A stretch of DNA of 10,277 nt, taken from assembly GCA_030838245.1 (NCBI GenBank), contig JAUTXB010000093.1, positions 1-10,277 of the forward strand, given 5' to 3'. Under the pieces are notes generated by a model that worked only from the letters and a program-made list of their open reading frames with translations, was not told the origin of the DNA and ran no database searches. The DNA comes from Acidimicrobiaceae bacterium. GTDB taxonomy: Bacteria; Actinomycetota; Acidimicrobiia; Acidimicrobiales; RAAP-2. The position numbers and the translations under genes were made by a program. Shown here piece by piece: positions 1 to 6,873 of the stretch; within the stretch, counting starts at the first letter, position 1; the number at the start of each line of letters is the position of its first letter.

Positions 1-27
1 GGGCAGGCTGCCGGCCAGGCCGCCGGG

Positions 28-33
28 TACCAT
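28..33 (+). promoter_or_regulatory. Candidate -10 element for a leaderless disA transcript
   Basis: TACCAT fits the actinobacterial TANNNT -10 pattern and ends six bases before the GTG start of disA, so transcription would begin at or next to the start codon. No Shine-Dalgarno-like sequence lies in bases 1-39, which agrees with leaderless translation. No convincing -35 box is visible in the short upstream stretch. A six-base match in GC-rich DNA is weak evidence alone. Confidence 0.25.
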
Positions 34-39
34 TCGGCA

Positions 40-1131
40 GTGAGCGCACGCCGGAGTTCGGCTCTCAGCGAAGCCTTGGCGATGGCGGCCCCCGGTCGGC
101 CACTCCGTGAAGGTCTCGACCGCATTCTCCAGGCCAAGCGAGGTGGGCTGGTGGTGGTGGGGGATGACCCCGCCGTGTTGTCGATCTGCTCGGGCGGATT
201 CCTGCTCGATGCCGAGTTCAGCCCGCAACGCCTGTCCGAGCTGGCCAAGATGGACGGCGCCATCATCTTGGCGGGCGACGCATCGCGCATCGCCCGGGCC
301 AACGTCCATCTGATGCCCAAGGCCTCAATACCCACCACCGAGACCGGGACGCGGCACCGGACGGCCGAGCGGGTGGCCCGCTCCATCGACGTGCCCGTGC
401 TGTCGGTCTCGGCCGCCATGTCGCTGATCGCCGTCTATCGCCACGACCAAAAGCACACCCTGCAGCCCATCGGTTGGCTGGTGGACCGGGCCGACCAGGG
501 GTTGGCCACCCTGCAGCGATTCCGGGTCCGCTTCGATGTGGCCCTCACCTCCCTTTCCACCCTCGAAGTCGAAGACACGGTCTCCGTCCATGACGTCGTC
601 GCCGTGCTGCAGTCGGCCGAGATGGTGGCGCGCATCGCCAAGGAGGTCTCCGGGCACCTGGTCGAGCTGGGAGACGATGGGCGCTTAGTCCGGCTGCAGC
701 TGGCCGAGCTGGTCGAGTCGGTGGCACCGACGCTGCGCCTCGTGCTCCGGGACTACCTCCGCCAGCCTGCCGACGGGTCATCGGTGCGGGAGCCGGCCGT
801 CGACCAGGCTGTTCAACGGCTCAACGAGCTGACCGCGACCGAGCTGGTCGATGTCCGTACCGTGGCCGAGGTCTTGAACCTCCCCTCTTCCCTGGCCGAC
901 CCCCATGGCGGGGTCGAGCCGCGCGGCTATCGGCTGTTGCACCGCCTCCCGCGCTTCTCCGACGCCATCATCGAACGGATCGTCGACCGGTTTCTCAACC
1001 TGCAACAGATCATGCGGGCGTCCCTCTCCGATCTCGAGAAGGTGGAAGGTGTCGGCGTGGCCAAAGCCCGCTCGGTCAAGGACGGGCTGGCCCGCCTGGC
1101 CGAGGCGAGCATCCTCGAGCGGTACCAGTAG
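40..1131 (+). CDS. disA: DNA integrity scanning protein DisA, diadenylate cyclase
   Basis: DisA condenses two ATP into the second messenger c-di-AMP and scans DNA for branched structures, which inhibit the cyclase. The 363-residue length is normal for the family. The N-terminal DAC domain holds the signature DGA (residues 72-74) and GTRHR (103-107) motifs that bind ATP and metal. A helical linker follows, and the C-terminus has a helix-hairpin-helix DNA-binding motif around VEGVGVAKA (335-343). The GTG at 40 is preferred because the segment LSEALAMAAPG then lines up with the family N-terminus; an ATG at 82 (residue 15) would remove part of that helix. The usual partner radA would lie upstream, outside the window. 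The gene is separated from carD by 147 bases and appears to be its own unit. Cytosolic, acting on the nucleoid. The identification is secure; only the start is slightly uncertain. Confidence 0.95.
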   Translation: MSARRSSALSEALAMAAPGRPLREGLDRILQAKRGGLVVVGDDPAVLSICSGGFLLDAEFSPQRLSELAKMDGAIILAGDASRIARANVHLMPKASIPTTETGTRHRTAERVARSIDVPVLSVSAAMSLIAVYRHDQKHTLQPIGWLVDRADQGLATLQRFRVRFDVALTSLSTLEVEDTVSVHDVVAVLQSAEMVARIAKEVSGHLVELGDDGRLVRLQLAELVESVAPTLRLVLRDYLRQPADGSSVREPAVDQAVQRLNELTATELVDVRTVAEVLNLPSSLADPHGGVEPRGYRLLHRLPRFSDAIIERIVDRFLNLQQIMRASLSDLEKVEGVGVAKARSVKDGLARLAEASILERYQ

Positions 1132-1151
1132 CCGCCGGGCAAGAGGCCTGA

Positions 1152-1182
1152 CCAGACTCCCCGCCGGAACGGGCAGGTCTGG
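1152..1182 (+). terminator. Hairpin downstream of disA, possible terminator
   Basis: Outer arms CCAGAC (1152-1157) and GTCTGG (1177-1182) pair perfectly. Inner arms CCCG (1160-1163) and CGGG (1170-1173) can extend the stem across a small internal loop, leaving a six-base loop. It starts 20 bases after the disA stop. There is no T tract, so it is not a classic intrinsic terminator, although U-less hairpins have been proposed to terminate in GC-rich actinobacteria. It could instead be a chance structure or a site upstream of the carD promoter. Confidence 0.3.
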
Positions 1183-1200
1183 GCACCCACCGGCACCGTG

Positions 1201-1206
1201 TACCCT
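1201..1206 (+). promoter_or_regulatory. Candidate -10 element of the carD operon
   Basis: TACCCT fits TANNNT and would place the transcript start near 1213, giving a leader of about 65 bases before the carD GTG at 1279. The -35 region (about 1178-1183) is not a recognisable match. If this promoter is used, in-frame GTG codons at 1198 and 1210 are not in the mRNA, which supports the shorter CarD start. Confidence 0.3.
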
Positions 1207-1267
1207 GGTGTGCTCGTCCAGGCGTTCCCGTCGCGGCAATTGTGCCCGGGAATCGCCTCGCAACGCC

Positions 1268-1274
1268 GAGGAGG
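1268..1274 (+). promoter_or_regulatory. Ribosome binding site deciding the carD start
   Basis: GAGGAGG lies four bases before GTG 1279. It is the best Shine-Dalgarno match in the region and selects 1279 over the in-frame GTG codons at 1198 and 1210, which have no such site. Confidence 0.7.
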
Positions 1275-1278
1275 AACG

Positions 1279-1755
1279 GTGTTCGACATCGGTGACAAGG
1301 TTGTATATCCGCATCACGGCGCGGCGGTAGTGGAGCGACGGGAAACCAAGGAGGCGTTCGGCAAAAAGCAGGAGTACCTGGTGCTTCGGCTGGCCTATGG
1401 CGATCTCACGTTGATGGTTCCTGCTGATAACACCGAGGGGGTCGGCCTCCGCGAGGTCATCAACGACGAAGAAGTCGAGGAGGTGTTCGCCGTCCTTCGA
1501 AAGAAGGAGGCGCGTATGCCGACCAACTGGTCTCGACGTTACAAGAACCACTCGGAGAAGCTCCGGTCCGGCGACATCTACCAAGTGGCCGAAGTGGTCC
1601 GGAACCTGTCGATCCGAGACAAGGACAAGGGCCTGTCCGCCGGCGAGAAGCGCATGCTCAGCCGGGCCCGCCAGATCCTGGTGTCCGAGCTGACCTTCGC
1701 GCTCCAAGTCGACGAGGAGACGGCCGAACTGCGGTTGAACGAGGCGCTGCCCTGA
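1279..1755 (+). CDS. carD: CarD family RNA polymerase-binding transcription regulator
   Basis: CarD binds the RNA polymerase beta subunit and the upstream edge of the transcription bubble, stabilising open complexes at rRNA and many other promoters. The 158-residue product matches the mycobacterial protein in length. The N-terminal RID/Tudor-like domain opens with FDIGDKVVYPHHGAAVV (residues 2-18). The helical DNA-contacting domain contains NWSRRYK (83-89), whose tryptophan (W84) corresponds to the residue that wedges into the minor groove at the -10 edge. The reading frame is open back to a GTG at 1198, but the strong GAGGAGG site, the family N-terminus and the family length favour GTG 1279. 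It heads the run carD-ispD-ispF-rlmB, the same arrangement as in mycobacteria, with only 10 bases to ispD. Cytosolic. Confidence 0.93.
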   Translation: MFDIGDKVVYPHHGAAVVERRETKEAFGKKQEYLVLRLAYGDLTLMVPADNTEGVGLREVINDEEVEEVFAVLRKKEARMPTNWSRRYKNHSEKLRSGDIYQVAEVVRNLSIRDKDKGLSAGEKRMLSRARQILVSELTFALQVDEETAELRLNEALP

Positions 1756-1765
1756 GCCAAACGGC

Positions 1766-2485
1766 ATGGGAACGAACCTTCCGGTGAACGCACCAACTGC
1801 AGACCAACCCGCCCCGTCTGTCGCCGGGTCGGAGATCGTCTGGGCCATCGTGGTGGCCGGCGGCTCCGGCGACCGCTTCGGGCGACCCAAGCAATTCCTG
1901 GACCTGGGCGGTCGCACCGTGGTGGAGCGCTCGGTGGCCGGCGCTCGCGGTGTCGCATCCGGCGTGGTGGTGGTGGTCCCGTCCGGGCACAAGGACTACA
2001 CGCGACCCCCGGATCCCACGTTCGGCGCCGATGTCCGCGTCGAGGGCGGGGCCTCCAGGGCCGCATCGGTGCGGGCCGGCCTGGCCGCGGTGCCGGCCGA
2101 TGCCACCGTGGTGGTCGTCCACGACGCCGCACGGCCGTTGGCGTCGCCCGCCCTGTTCGAGGACGTGGTGGCGGCGGTCACCGGTCCGTCGGGGGCCGAC
2201 GGGGCCGTTCCCGTGCTGCCGGTGACCGACACGTTGAAGCGGGTGGCCGACCGCCAGGTGGTGGCCACCGTGGATCGGGACGATCTCGTCGCCGTCCAGA
2301 CGCCCCAAGCCTTCCGGACGGCGGTGCTCCGGAGGGCCCACCGGGAAGAGGCCGAAGGCACCGACGACGCCGCATTGCTCGAGTTGATCGGCGCTACGGT
2401 GCGCACGGTGCCAGGCGACCCTCGCAACCTGAAGCTGACCGTCCCCCACGACCTCGTCCTGGCGGAGATCCTGGTGGGCCAATGA
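1766..2485 (+). CDS. ispD: 2-C-methyl-D-erythritol 4-phosphate cytidylyltransferase
   Basis: IspD joins MEP to CTP, giving CDP-methylerythritol and pyrophosphate, the third step of the MEP isoprenoid pathway. The 239-residue product shows the nucleotidyltransferase signature VAGGSGDRFGRPKQ (residues 30-43), with a nucleotide-binding glycine loop and lysine. It also has VHDAARP (118-124), VQTPQAF (177-183) and LKLTVPHDL, whose K223 matches the conserved C-terminal lysine. The first about 23 residues precede the domain and look disordered, and no good ribosome binding site precedes ATG 1766. The GTG at 1784 or coupling to carD, which ends 10 bases upstream, are therefore possible. The stop overlaps the ispF start in an ATGA, indicating coupled translation of two enzymes from the same pathway. 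Confidence 0.95.
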   Translation: MGTNLPVNAPTADQPAPSVAGSEIVWAIVVAGGSGDRFGRPKQFLDLGGRTVVERSVAGARGVASGVVVVVPSGHKDYTRPPDPTFGADVRVEGGASRAASVRAGLAAVPADATVVVVHDAARPLASPALFEDVVAAVTGPSGADGAVPVLPVTDTLKRVADRQVVATVDRDDLVAVQTPQAFRTAVLRRAHREEAEGTDDAALLELIGATVRTVPGDPRNLKLTVPHDLVLAEILVGQ

Positions 2486-3015
2486 CCCCCGCACCCGACC
2501 TGAGGGTCGGTCAGGGGATCGACGTCCACCGTTTCTCCTCCGACCCCGATCGTCCCCTGGTGCTGGGTGGGGTGACCATCGAAGCCGACGACGCCACCGG
2601 GCTCGACGGTCACAGCGACGCCGACGTGGTCGCTCATGCCATCGCCGACGCGCTCTTGGGCGCGGCCGGCCTGGGTGACCTCGGTCGTCATTTCCCCGAC
2701 ACCGACCCGCAGTGGGCCGGCGCCGACAGCCTGACCCTGCTCACCTGGGTCGTGGAGCTAGTGGGAGAAGCTGGGTGGGTACCGGTGAACGCCGATTGCA
2801 CCGTGGTGGCCGAGCGCCCCAAGCTGGCTCCCCATGTCGAGGTCATGGCCGATCGCCTCGGCCAGGTGCTCGGCGCACCGGTCAGCGTGAAGGCGACCCG
2901 GGCCGAGGGCTTGGGCGCGCTGGGCCGGGCCGAGGGCATCGCCTGCACGGCCGTCGTCCTCGTGTCCGGGCTGGTCGAGCGGGACGCGGACCCGACGGCG
3001 GACGCGGACCGATGA
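2482..3015 (+). CDS. ispF: 2-C-methyl-D-erythritol 2,4-cyclodiphosphate synthase
   Basis: IspF cyclises CDP-ME 2-phosphate to MEcPP with release of CMP, the fifth MEP-pathway step. It is usually a trimer with a zinc or other divalent ion. GIDVHRF (residues 12-18) supplies the metal ligands D14 and H16, and LDGHSDADV (41-49) supplies H44. GDLGRHFPDTDP is the flexible substrate loop, and VKATRAEGLGALGRAEGIA is the conserved C-terminal signature. At 177 residues it is somewhat longer than the usual about 160, from a short N-terminal lead and an acidic C-terminal tail. The ATG overlaps the ispD stop, and its own TGA overlaps the rlmB ATG, so all three are probably translated in a coupled way. IspE, the intervening enzyme, is not in the window. 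Confidence 0.97.
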   Translation: MTPAPDLRVGQGIDVHRFSSDPDRPLVLGGVTIEADDATGLDGHSDADVVAHAIADALLGAAGLGDLGRHFPDTDPQWAGADSLTLLTWVVELVGEAGWVPVNADCTVVAERPKLAPHVEVMADRLGQVLGAPVSVKATRAEGLGALGRAEGIACTAVVLVSGLVERDADPTADADR

Positions 3016-4046
3016 CCCCACCGGGTCGAGGTCGAGGCGGCGGTCGGGGGGACAGTCGCGGTGGTCGAGACGACAAGGGCGCGCCACGCGGCGCCGGCCG
3101 GGGCGGCCCCAGTCGTGGTGGCGCCGGCCGGGCAGGCTCCAGTCGGGCCGGATCGGCTCGGAGCGGCCCCGCGGGGACCGGGCGCGCGACCAACGGGGCC
3201 GGCCGCGGTGGGTCAGGGCCTGTCGAGAGACGGGGCCGGACCGGCGATCGGGACGGACAGTCAGCGAGACGGGGCCAGGAGAGCCAGGGCCTCGGGGGTG
3301 AGCAGGTGGAGGGGCGCCAAGCCGTCCGCGAACTGCTCAGCGCCAACCGCCGAACGGTCCGGACGCTGTTGATGGCCGAGGGCATGGATGCGGCCGCCAT
3401 CCTCGACGACATCGAGGCGCTGGCCACCAAGCGGCGGGTCCGGGTCGACTATGTGTCTCGCAAGCGGATCGACTCTATGGCCCGAACCGATGGCGCCCAG
3501 GGAGTGGTCGCCCTGGCCAAGCCGGTGGAGGAGAGCTCGCTCGAACAACTGTGCGAGCCGTCACGGCGCGGTCGGCTGCCGTTCCTCGTGGTGTTGGACG
3601 GCATCACCGACCCCCACAACCTCGGCGCCGTGCTTCGGAGCGCCGAGTGCGCCGGGGTCACGGGCATCGTCCTTCCCCGGCATCGTTCGGCGCACCTGTC
3701 TCCCACGGTGGCCAAAGTGGCGGCCGGAGCCATCGAGTACCTGCCCATGACGTTGGTCCCCGGCATTCCCAACGCACTGCAGCGGCTCTCGGCGCTCGGG
3801 GTGTGGACCGTCGGGCTGGACGGGGCCGCGCCCCGCCCGCTCTACGAGCTGCCGGTCGGCGAGGAGGCAGTGGCCCTCGTCCTGGGCTCGGAGGACAAGG
3901 GCCTCGCCACCCTCACCAAGAAGTGCTGTGACGCGCTGGGATCGATTCCCCAGCACGGGACGCTGTCCTCGTTGAACGTGGCCACCGCCGGGGCCATCGC
4001 CTGTTTCGACGTGGCCCGCAAGCGCGCTGACGTGGCCCACGACTGA
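3012..4046 (+). CDS. rlmB: 23S rRNA 2'-O-methyltransferase RlmB with Arg/Gly-rich N-terminal extension
   Basis: This is a SpoU/TrmH (SPOUT) enzyme, most likely the one methylating the ribose of a conserved 23S rRNA guanosine (G2251 in E. coli). After about 98 residues comes the substrate-binding domain, beginning EGRQAVRELL (100-109). The catalytic knot domain follows, with DGITDPHNLGAVLRSAE (196-212, N203), LGSEDKGL (291-298) and SLNVATAGA (320-328). The catalytic part, about 246 residues, has normal length. Residues 1-98 are low complexity, rich in Gly, Arg, Ser and Ala with many RGG/GRG units. The ATG at 3012 overlaps the ispF stop and is the natural coupled start; a GTG at 3306 could start a protein lacking the extension. 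Many actinobacterial homologues have shorter basic leaders. The substrate is inferred from family and context; a tRNA target cannot be excluded. Confidence 0.92.
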   Translation: MTPPGRGRGGGRGDSRGGRDDKGAPRGAGRGGPSRGGAGRAGSSRAGSARSGPAGTGRATNGAGRGGSGPVERRGRTGDRDGQSARRGQESQGLGGEQVEGRQAVRELLSANRRTVRTLLMAEGMDAAAILDDIEALATKRRVRVDYVSRKRIDSMARTDGAQGVVALAKPVEESSLEQLCEPSRRGRLPFLVVLDGITDPHNLGAVLRSAECAGVTGIVLPRHRSAHLSPTVAKVAAGAIEYLPMTLVPGIPNALQRLSALGVWTVGLDGAAPRPLYELPVGEEAVALVLGSEDKGLATLTKKCCDALGSIPQHGTLSSLNVATAGAIACFDVARKRADVAHD

Positions 4047-4059
4047 CAGGAGAGCAACG

Positions 4060-5442
4060 ATGGCCGGACAGGCAGCCGAGCAGGCAGAGGTGATCGTCGT
4101 CGGGATGGGCCCGGGGAGCGAGGACGTGGCCGAGAAGCTGGCCGACGCCGGGCTCGATGTGGTCGGCATCGATGGGAACCTGGTCGGCGGGGAGTGCCCG
4201 TACTGGGGATGCGTCCCCTCCAAGATGATGATCCGGGCGGCCAACCTGGTGGCCGAGGCCAGGCGGGTCCCGGGTATGGCCGGTGCGACCACCGTCACGC
4301 CGGACTGGACCCCCGTGGCCGCCCGCATCCGGGAGGAGGCCACCGACAATTGGGACGACACCGTTGCCGTCAAGCGCTTCGAGGACAAAGGCGGCCGATT
4401 CGTGCGCGGCTGGGGCAAGCTCGACGGTCCCACGCGGGTGGTCGTGGAGGACCGGACCTTTGAGGCCAGTCGAGCCGTCGTGATCGGCGTGGGTGCCAAG
4501 TCGTGGACGCCGCCGGTTCCCGGTCTGGCTGACACGCCGTACTGGACCAACCGCGAGGCGATCGAGGTCGAGACACTGCCGGCCACGCTGGCCATTCTGG
4601 GCGGGGGCGCCATCGGGGTGGAGCTGGGCCAGGTCTTCTCCCGCTTCGGCGTCGAGGTGACCATCCTCGAGGCGGGCGATCGGCTGCTGGCATCGGAGGA
4701 CCCGGAGTCGTGCGAGCTCCTGGCCACCGTGTTCGAGCGGGAGGGGATCGCTGTGCGCACGTCGGTAAGCATCAACGCCGTCCAGCACGACGGCCACCGC
4801 TTCACCATCGGCTTCGAGTCCGGTGACCCACTGGTGGCCGACCAACTGTTGGTGGCCGCCGGCCGCCGGCCCGATCTGCAGGCACTCAACGTCGGGTCGA
4901 TCGGCGTCGAGGAGGACGCCCGGGCCATGCCCGTGGACGACCACTTGCGGGTGACCGATGGCGTCTGGGCGGTGGGCGACGTCACCGGGAAGGGTGCCTT
5001 CACCCACGTCTCGATGTATCAGGCGGCCATCGTGATCGACGACATCATTGGCCGGCCCGTCACCGCGGCCGACTATCGGGCCGTGCCCCGGGTCACCTTC
5101 ACCGACCCCGAGATCGGTTCGGTCGGTCTGGGCGAGGCCGCGGCCCGGGACCAGGGGATCAACGTGAAGGTGGGCCTGACCCAGGTCCCCGACTCGACGC
5201 GCGGGTGGATCCACAAGGCGGGAAACGACGGGTTCATCAAGCTGGTGGGCGATGCCGACCGGGGCGTCCTGGTCGGCGCCACCTCGGCCGGGCCGGTGGG
5301 CGGCGAGGTGCTCGGGTTCTTGGCTCTGGCCGTGCAAGCCGAGGTGCCGGTCACCACGTTGCAGCACATGATCTACGCCTACCCGACCTTCCACCGGGCC
5401 ATCGAGGCAGCGGTGGACGATCTGTTGGGCGAGAGCGGGTAG
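4060..5442 (+). CDS. FAD-dependent pyridine nucleotide-disulfide oxidoreductase, atypical
   Basis: The 460-residue protein has the three-domain fold of the lipoamide dehydrogenase/mercuric reductase family. It begins with an FAD loop GMGPGS (15-20), where the usual last glycine is serine. The redox-active pair C46/C51 sits in GECPYWGCVPSK. The NAD(P) loop is GGGAIGVE (181-188), followed by E204 at the end of the next strand, which favours NADH over NADPH. GDVTG (306-310) is the second FAD motif, followed by the dimerisation domain. The usual HPT.HE catalytic end is IYAYPTFHRAIE (438-449): Y441 stands where the active-site His is expected and R446 where its Glu partner is expected. It is thus probably not a true lipoamide dehydrogenase, and no mercuric-reductase C-terminal cysteine pair is present. 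AGGAGAG (4048-4054) sits five bases before the ATG, and rlmB ends 13 bases upstream, so it is probably last or nearly last in the operon. Substrate unknown. Confidence 0.85.
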   Translation: MAGQAAEQAEVIVVGMGPGSEDVAEKLADAGLDVVGIDGNLVGGECPYWGCVPSKMMIRAANLVAEARRVPGMAGATTVTPDWTPVAARIREEATDNWDDTVAVKRFEDKGGRFVRGWGKLDGPTRVVVEDRTFEASRAVVIGVGAKSWTPPVPGLADTPYWTNREAIEVETLPATLAILGGGAIGVELGQVFSRFGVEVTILEAGDRLLASEDPESCELLATVFEREGIAVRTSVSINAVQHDGHRFTIGFESGDPLVADQLLVAAGRRPDLQALNVGSIGVEEDARAMPVDDHLRVTDGVWAVGDVTGKGAFTHVSMYQAAIVIDDIIGRPVTAADYRAVPRVTFTDPEIGSVGLGEAAARDQGINVKVGLTQVPDSTRGWIHKAGNDGFIKLVGDADRGVLVGATSAGPVGGEVLGFLALAVQAEVPVTTLQHMIYAYPTFHRAIEAAVDDLLGESG

Positions 5443-5471
5443 CTCGTGGCCCACCGTGTGATCATGGCCTG

Positions 5472-5861
5472 ATGGAACAACGGATCAGCCTGGTGACTCT
5501 CGGAGTCGATGATCTCGGCCGGGCTCGGGCGTTCTACGAGGCGCTCGGCTGGGGTGGTGCCGAGCTGCCTGACGACGAGGTCTGCTTCTACCAGGCCGGT
5601 GGGATGGTGTTCGGCCTGTGGACTGATCTCGGCGGCCATGGCGCGCCGGGCATCGAGCTGGCCTACAACGTGCGCACGCCCGAGGAAGTCGGCTCAGTGC
5701 TCGATGAGGCTCGACGGGCCGGCGGCACGATCGCCCGTCCCGCCGTGGTGGCCGAGTGGGGCGGCACTTCGGGAGCATTTGCCGACCCCGATGGCTACGT
5801 GTGGGAAGTCGCCCACAATCCGGATTGGACGCTGTGCGATGACGGGACCGTGCACATCTAG
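5472..5861 (+). CDS. VOC (glyoxalase/bleomycin resistance fold) family protein
   Basis: The 129-residue product has the paired beta-alpha-beta-beta-beta modules of the vicinal oxygen chelate fold: SLVTLGVDDLGRARAFYEAL (residues 6-25) opens the first module and FADPDGYVWEVAHNP closes the second. The glutamate in WEV sits where these proteins normally carry a metal ligand. The usual first-strand histidine is absent, so metal binding or glyoxalase I activity is doubtful. The frame is open further upstream, but ATG 5472 begins exactly at the domain and lies after the end of the oxidoreductase gene, 29 bases away. No clear ribosome binding site is visible. It converges on egtD with 13 bases between stops. 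The specific substrate cannot be read from the sequence; the fold covers isomerases, dioxygenases and drug-binding proteins. Confidence 0.85.
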   Translation: MEQRISLVTLGVDDLGRARAFYEALGWGGAELPDDEVCFYQAGGMVFGLWTDLGGHGAPGIELAYNVRTPEEVGSVLDEARRAGGTIARPAVVAEWGGTSGAFADPDGYVWEVAHNPDWTLCDDGTVHI

Positions 5862-5874
5862 CCCGCGCGCTCGC

Positions 5875-6873
5875 TCAGCAGTAGGGGGCGGCCAGCGTCA
5901 TGAGGAACTCGCTCCCCTCCGACTCCCACATGGACTCGACCACGAAGCCGGAGGCCACCAGCTCCTCTTCGAGGGCCTCGGGCGTGAACTTGCAGCTGAT
6001 CTCGGTGAGCATTTCCTCGCCCGCCTCGAAGGTCACCTCCAGATCGAGGTCGGCCACCCGCACCTGTTGGGCCACGGAGGCCCGGAGCCGCATCTCGATG
6101 CGACGCTCGTCCTCGTTCCACAGAGCCACGTGCTCGAAGCGCTCGGGGACGAAGTCGGCCCCCAGCTCCCGGTTCAGCACGTGGAGGACGTTCCGGTTGA
6201 ACTCGGCCGTGACCCCGGCGGCGTCGTCGTAGGCGGCGACCAGGCGCCGGCGGTCCTTCACCAGATCGGTACCGAGGAGGAAATGATCGGACGGGTCCAT
6301 GGCACAGTCGAGGTCCATGAGGAACCGACGGCGCTGGGCCGGGTCGAGGTTGCCGATGGTGCCGCCGAGAAATACGAACAGGCGGGTCCCGCCGGTGGGG
6401 AGGTGCTCCAGGTGGCGACGGAAGTCGGCCACCACCGTCGTGATGGCCAGGCCCGGGAATTCCTCGGCCAGCTCAAGCGCCGAGTTCCACAGGGTGGTCT
6501 CGCTCACGTCCAGCGGGACGAACGCCTTGAGGCTGCCCGTGGCCTGGAGGGCCTCGAGCAGGATGCGCGACTTGTCGCAGGTGCCGGCACCCAGCTCCAC
6601 CAGCGTGTCGGCCTTGGATTGCTGGGCCATGTCCTTGCCGTGCGCCTCGAGGATGGACCTCTCGGCCCGGGTCGGGTAGTACTCGGGCAACCGGGTGATC
6701 TCATCGAAGAGCTGGCTGCCCCGATCGTCGTAGAAGTAGACCGGCGGCAGACTCTTATGCTCAGCCGTGAGCCCGACGCGCACGTCAGCTTCCATGGCCG
6801 CCCGCAGATCGCTCGGCGTCAGGTGCACATCGACTGTGGGGCGGATGACGGTCACGTGCCTGGGGTCAGACAT
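5875..6873 (-). CDS. egtD: L-histidine N-alpha-methyltransferase (ergothioneine synthesis)
   Basis: EgtD transfers three methyl groups from S-adenosylmethionine to the alpha-amino group of histidine, giving hercynine, the first committed step of ergothioneine synthesis. The 332-residue product is close to mycobacterial length (about 321). It shows YFYDDRGSQLFDEITRLPEY (46-65), ELGAGTCDKS (93-102, SAM-binding), PLDVSE (120-125), FLGGTIGNLDP (168-178; N175 fits the histidine-binding asparagine) and a conserved IEMRL segment near the C-terminus. The frame is open about 34 codons further, but ATG 6873 gives the family N-terminus and overlaps the end of egtB by 8 bases, implying translational coupling behind egtB. 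It is expected to share the egtB promoter. Product and substrate are well established for this family. Confidence 0.95.
   Translation of the reverse strand: MSDPRHVTVIRPTVDVHLTPSDLRAAMEADVRVGLTAEHKSLPPVYFYDDRGSQLFDEITRLPEYYPTRAERSILEAHGKDMAQQSKADTLVELGAGTCDKSRILLEALQATGSLKAFVPLDVSETTLWNSALELAEEFPGLAITTVVADFRRHLEHLPTGGTRLFVFLGGTIGNLDPAQRRRFLMDLDCAMDPSDHFLLGTDLVKDRRRLVAAYDDAAGVTAEFNRNVLHVLNRELGADFVPERFEHVALWNEDERRIEMRLRASVAQQVRVADLDLEVTFEAGEEMLTEISCKFTPEALEEELVASGFVVESMWESEGSEFLMTLAAPYC

Noticed and set aside
1198..1278. An N-terminal 27-residue extension of CarD from GTG 1198
   Set aside because: The extension is not family-like, overlaps a candidate -10 box, and a strong ribosome binding site precedes GTG 1279.
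778..2691. Long - strand frames (778-1992, 1658-2494, 1996-2691) opposite disA, carD and ispD
   Set aside because: All are opposite well-identified genes and show only the composition expected of reversed GC-rich codons.
3015..3305. G-rich repetitive stretch considered as a tandem repeat array or CRISPR-like element
   Set aside because: The repetition comes from Gly/Arg codons; units vary in length and sequence and there is no repeat-spacer pattern. It is in frame with rlmB.
4060..5442. Mercuric reductase or mer operon gene
   Set aside because: There is no N-terminal heavy-metal-binding domain, no C-terminal vicinal cysteine pair and no merR/merT/merP neighbours. The overall fold is shared by the whole family.
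3561..5454. Two very long - strand open frames (3561-5003 and 3913-5454) opposite rlmB and the flavoenzyme
   Set aside because: They are antisense shadows in high-GC DNA. The + strand frames have clear family motifs, while the - strand translations are low complexity and match no family I recognise.
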